Source: Polytrichum commune
Lineage: Eukaryota > Streptophyta > Polytrichopsida > Polytrichales > Polytrichaceae
Length of the DNA stretch: 64,000 bases
Assembly (NCBI GenBank): GCA_950295325.1
Contig: OX485809.1
Coordinates: 26,786,001 to 26,850,000, forward strand
Direction: 5' to 3'
Under the pieces are notes generated by a model. That model was not told the origin of the DNA and made no database searches. It saw only the letters and a program-made list of their open reading frames with translations. Position numbers and translations under genes: made by a program. The first letter of the stretch is position 1; each line of letters starts with the position of its first letter. Shown here in pieces: positions 60,258 to 64,000 of this stretch.

Positions 60258-61629
60258 CACTTGCCGAAGACTTCATATAAGCAGCCATGGTGGCCAAAAT
60301 GCTTCTGGAGCAACATGCATCAAACTGCAAGTTGTAGCGTCATCTCGATAACGTTTTTTAAATTAAACACTGCATGAGATGCAGAAACTGACGGAGGATG
60401 ACATCTTGCAGTTTCAAGCAATTGCAACAGACAGAGCAGCATTTCTCACTCGCTCCATGATTACAAACGAAGGTACCCAAAATTAATAGGAAACGGCATT
60501 ATTTCACGCCCATGAATGTGTGGGTGTGAAATAATGGGAATCTTGAAATCGGGCCACTTCATCCACTTCTGTGCTGGTGATCGAAGAGCGTACGGTTGTG
60601 AGTGCCAATGCCTTCTATGTTTGATTTTTGCACTGTCAAGGTGATTCTCATGCCATGATTCTCTTGGCTTTTTGTGGCAGCATTCTAGTAAAAGTATGGG
60701 CAACAGCATGCATTTTTGCCTTGACTTGACTGTGAAAAGTGCATTGTTCCTTTTTTCTGTTCCTTTTTCTGTTTCTTTTTCTTTTCCTTTTGGAACACAA
60801 GAGGCGCATGGCCACCTGGCTACGCTAATGCCCCCTGCCCACCTGACTTTACCAAATAACCAAAGTCTTTCCTAAAACCCGGGTTAAGCTCTCTCCGTTA
60901 TAGCGGAGGGACTAAACTATCTCAATGCACCTACAAGAATTTGCTCCGGAGATTTTCAAGTAGGTTTTAGTTGAGTAGTTTTCACACATGTTCATTGTTT
61001 TATCTATCAAGCAATGACATGTTGGATAGTGTTTGTCCCATCCCCAAATGCCTTACTACTCATCTATCTTATCATCGGTTTTTGTTAATGAAGCTCCTCG
61101 TGCCCTCATCGCTAAGACTGAAAGCAACCAATCAGAAGGGCGGGAGGCGGCACTTTTAAAAGTCCTACATTCTTGCCTCATGTCTAGGTATTGATGTGAG
61201 GGTTGGTGCTTGAGGCTTAAAACCTCCAATTTTAAACCATGCCACATCGTTTGCCAACTAGGCTCAGGACTAGATAATGTCGATGGTGTGAAGGCCGTGC
61301 TTTTAAAACCAACTTTTAGGCTTAGCTAAAGTCAAGTGGGAAGGGGGCATAAGTGTGATAAATAGTGTCATATGGTATTTTATGTCATTATCGCAACCTC
61401 TCATATAACACTTCTTATGAATAAGTGAACAAATGATGTTATGGATGATGGATGAGTTCATCCATTGGCCAAAACCCTACCTTCTTTTGTAAGCAACTTG
61501 TGATGTAATACTGTCATGGTTGATTGAAATTTGGATGAAAAATCACTTGGTAAGTGACAGTAATTTCAACACTGTAAATCTATAATACCTTCAAAAAAAT
61601 TCAAGGAATGACAAATAATGTTGGGTTAA
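60258..61629. other. Intergenic, no gene supported
   Basis: No credible gene. It is slightly GC-richer near 60,600-61,200. A T/C-rich tract lies near 60,750. Confidence 0.45.
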
Positions 61630-61721
61630 CATTTAGTGTTGGTGACACTATACTGCAGTTTATGGTTAATATTGAGCAAGACAATTAGAATTGGTGATAC
61701 TAAATATCATATTTAGTGTAG
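61630..61721. mobile_element. Short relative of the ATTTAGTG MITE family
   Basis: The left arm is ATTTAGTGTTGGTGACACTA and the right arm, reverse-complemented, is GATATTTAGTATCACCAATT. The arms resemble those near 10.93 and 16.75 kb. Only about 90 bp remain between the outer ends, so it may be a deletion derivative. Confidence 0.5.
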
Positions 61722-61877
61722 TTTTCCATCAAGTAGAGAGAAGATTTCACAATTATTGGGAATTGAACCGTCAACCACTCCGTTCGGTTTGGAGCACCTC
61801 TCCCCTATCATGCACTACTTTAGGGTCATATTGACCATAAATTGCTCCTTTTCAAATGTTAGGGTTTAGGAGTTACC

Positions 61878-62660
61878 ATGTCTATGAATATTAGATTATT
61901 CACTTGTGCAAATGATTTTAGTGAGCCCGAGTTGTTGGGTCCTTTACACGCACCAAAGAAAAAAAGGTTTGTTAAGTTCAAGAAAATATTGGATGGTGAT
62001 AGTATTGTGGATAAACCTTTTGAGTTATGGGATGGGGATTTGAAGAGTGTTATCCAAACAAAATTAGAGCCATTTAATATCTGAGGTGTAGATGTTTTTG
62101 TTATCACAATATTTAATGTTCTTGTGGACAACAGTAAGAAAAGGAGAATTGAGGTTTTTGCCTTTAATGAGGACACTCTCACTCAAGACCACGAGATGAG
62201 CCCTTAGAGTATGATGACCCAAATGTGCCTCTCCCTCCTTGTGCTTCATCTAGCGTTAGCGCTAATGGTATTATTGTGGTTGAGCCATAGTTGAGGTTGT
62301 TGTTGATCCCCCAAGAAGGTCATGGACAAATACATATCAACCATGGATAAGTTGAAAAAATAATTAAGTCTAATATTGCTCAAGGATCATGTGTGATCTT
62401 TAAAATCTTGGGATCATAATGGTATAGACATTGTAAAAATGTGGTGTGGGGAGTGTTGCAAAGACTTTGGTGATGCTACCGGGGATCACTTTAAGGTCTC
62501 AACTAACAATGTGTTCACAAATTTCAAGAAGAGCCATATAATGGCTAATATCTACATTCATAATAGGTGTCATCGAAAAGGTTTTGATTTCTCTAGCCAC
62601 CCACAATTTGTGGCACCTAAAGGTAAGTTAGTTGTTCTAATAGTTGTAGATCGTAGAGCC
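61878..62660 (+). pseudogene. Transposon-type gene relic with Cys/His finger
   Basis: The first block begins MSMNIRLFTCANDF and contains KPFELWDGDLKSVIQTKLEP. It is followed by a TGA and a frame with DVFVITIFNVLVDNSKKRR. After a break, a frame with DKLKK-stop-LSLILLKDHV-stop-SLKSWDHNG leads into MWCGECCKDFGDATGDHF and SHIMANIYIHNRCHRKGF. That block resembles a BED-like zinc finger as found on plant transposases. The stops are TAA and TGA where CAA and CGA would restore sense. The family is not identified. Confidence 0.5.
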
Positions 62661-64000
62661 GCCATTTTTTAAGGAATTGATATACAAAAGGTTGTTTATG
62701 CCAAAAGTGGGAGTGATTCCCCACCTTTTGTCTTGGTAGGAGATCTGAATGCCACTGAGCTCAAATCCTTTTGGTAAAAGGTTGGATGTACATTTTGCAA
62801 TGAATTTTTCCAACTTTGCCCACCCAAAAAACATGTCATGCCAATCCAAAGAATCATCTAGAGGACACCAAACATGCCAAGATGGTCAAAACCTCCCAAG
62901 ATTCTAATCTTCCTACCACATCAACACTTTCAACTTATCACCATGGCAGACTGTCCACCGTCTTGAAATCAATACACATAAACTAGCCACTCGGGGCTCA
63001 GGCCTTACCATTGGTGGGAGGAGGAGGCCCTCTTAGGAGAGGCAATGTTGCAATGACGTACATCACTTTACACATGGGCAATCTCATGCATTGTGAACTT
63101 GAAACTTGAAACTCCAATAGTTTGCTTACACCAAGTTCATCTAAAAGGCAAGAAAAAAATGCATGATTGTTCAAACCTTATTCAATCATGATATGCTCAA
63201 TATGTATGCGAGCTCAATATCTACATGTCCATGTGCCGAGGGTGCTCAAATAAGTCTTAATCAAAAAAAGCCCAAATTCTCATTAAAGACTACTAAGTCG
63301 AAAGCAGAAAAAATATATTGCGCAACTCACTCACAACACTTAGGTGACATCAAGTCAAGAGAACAAAGAAGTGATTGGAAGTCTCAATGAATTGTAGAAG
63401 TTGGCAAATAAAAATGCATTGTATCTTGAATCTAATATATCTTTAAGATTGAAGAAGCACATAATCCACTTCTTTCAATTCACTTCTATAAAGTGTTAAG
63501 AGCCTTTTGCATGGCATACCAACATCAATTACATAAGCGAGTACATCAAAGGTCTCGTAATAGTTGAGGTGCTTCTAATAGATTTAATTACACTAGTAGT
63601 AAGAGGCGCTTCAAATGCAAGCAAAATAATTTTTATTCTCCGTACTTCTTTCCTCTAAAAGTTTTTTGCTTCAAACCCTACTTCTAACCCCTCCTTTAGT
63701 TTTCTTGGAAAGAATGTGGGCAACTCCACTTGAACTCCGGATACTCAGTGGAAGAATGAAATGACATGGACATCTCTTTAAGCATACTCCATGTCAACAT
63801 GTCCATGGGTGCGCCCATGATGTTTTTGCCATAATGAAAGGAATCATGTTGTGCTTAGAAGTGGGCATGGAATAAAGTCTGACGGGACCAATTTTTTTAA
63901 TAATCTTTAGGTTTTGTTGTTTGTGGTTCTAGATAACATGACATGAGTTAATCCAAATGCAAATGCTTTTTGAATATCAACAATAACCTTGGTTGATATT
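62661..64000. other. Intergenic, no gene supported
   Basis: AT-rich sequence with short frames on both strands and no domain signal. A weak, shortened palindrome-like sequence (CCATGGGTGCGCCCATG) lies near 63,803. Confidence 0.45.

Noticed and set aside
61740-61800. Possible tRNA-like B-box (reverse strand GGTTCAATTCCC)
   Set aside because: No matching A-box, acceptor stem or anticodon arm could be folded around it.

Overview
The window is nuclear DNA of a land plant. Its two best host genes are split by spliceosomal introns with GT/AG borders, there are long AT-rich non-coding stretches, and most remaining sequence is plant-type mobile DNA (MULE, CACTA, hAT-like, pogo-like, Tc1-like elements and a solo LTR). 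The style of the metal-binding-domain protein and of the CYP86-clan P450 fits a non-seed plant (bryophyte, lycophyte or fern). That placement is an inference from memory of the families, not proof.

Layout. 1-5 kb: small inverted-repeat elements. 5.37-6.62 kb (+): a three-exon gene for a 286-residue protein with a heavy-metal-associated (HMA) domain. 7-19 kb: intergenic DNA with several MITE families. 19-20.5 kb: remnant of a SWIM/MULE transposase element. 21.3-22.3 kb (-): dead Tc1-like DD34E transposase. 24.6-27.7 kb (-): an intact two-exon cytochrome P450, probably CYP94-like, whose intron carries two extra copies of the end of exon 1. 28.8-42.6 kb: tandem repeats, broken uncharacterised genes, a family of MITEs with 8-bp target duplications, and a dispersed 20-24 bp palindrome. 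44.27-45.24 kb: solo LTR.

The main discovery is at 45,355-56,429: an 11.1-kb nested element bounded by a perfect 9-bp (extendable to 10-bp) target duplication, GGGAAGGCG(G). Removing the element rejoins a reading frame of the transposase-like host gene that continues at 56.43-59.33 kb. The element carries two divergent genes. One is a two-exon MULE transposase with a zinc finger and SWIM domain (-). The other is a multi-exon gene (+) joining a ParB/sulfiredoxin-like domain to a class-beta-type amino-methyltransferase. Its ends carry inverted arrays of a GCTCAYY heptamer. A mobile element carrying a prokaryote-style ParB-methyltransferase beside its transposase suggests a self-encoded chromatin or DNA-modification module, comparable in logic to the anti-silencing genes of VANDAL MULEs. 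In this copy the methyltransferase has two in-frame stops and a probable 1-nt frameshift, and its catalytic motif IV is degenerate, so this copy is probably decaying.

Most premature stops in the transposon genes here can be read as C-to-T changes (CGA>TGA, CAA>TAA, CAG>TAG), as expected of methylated, silenced DNA. Small non-autonomous elements with clear target duplications sit inside the methyltransferase intron (CACTA-type) and inside a coding exon at 38.65 kb (8-bp TSD family), so the relative order of several insertions can be read directly.
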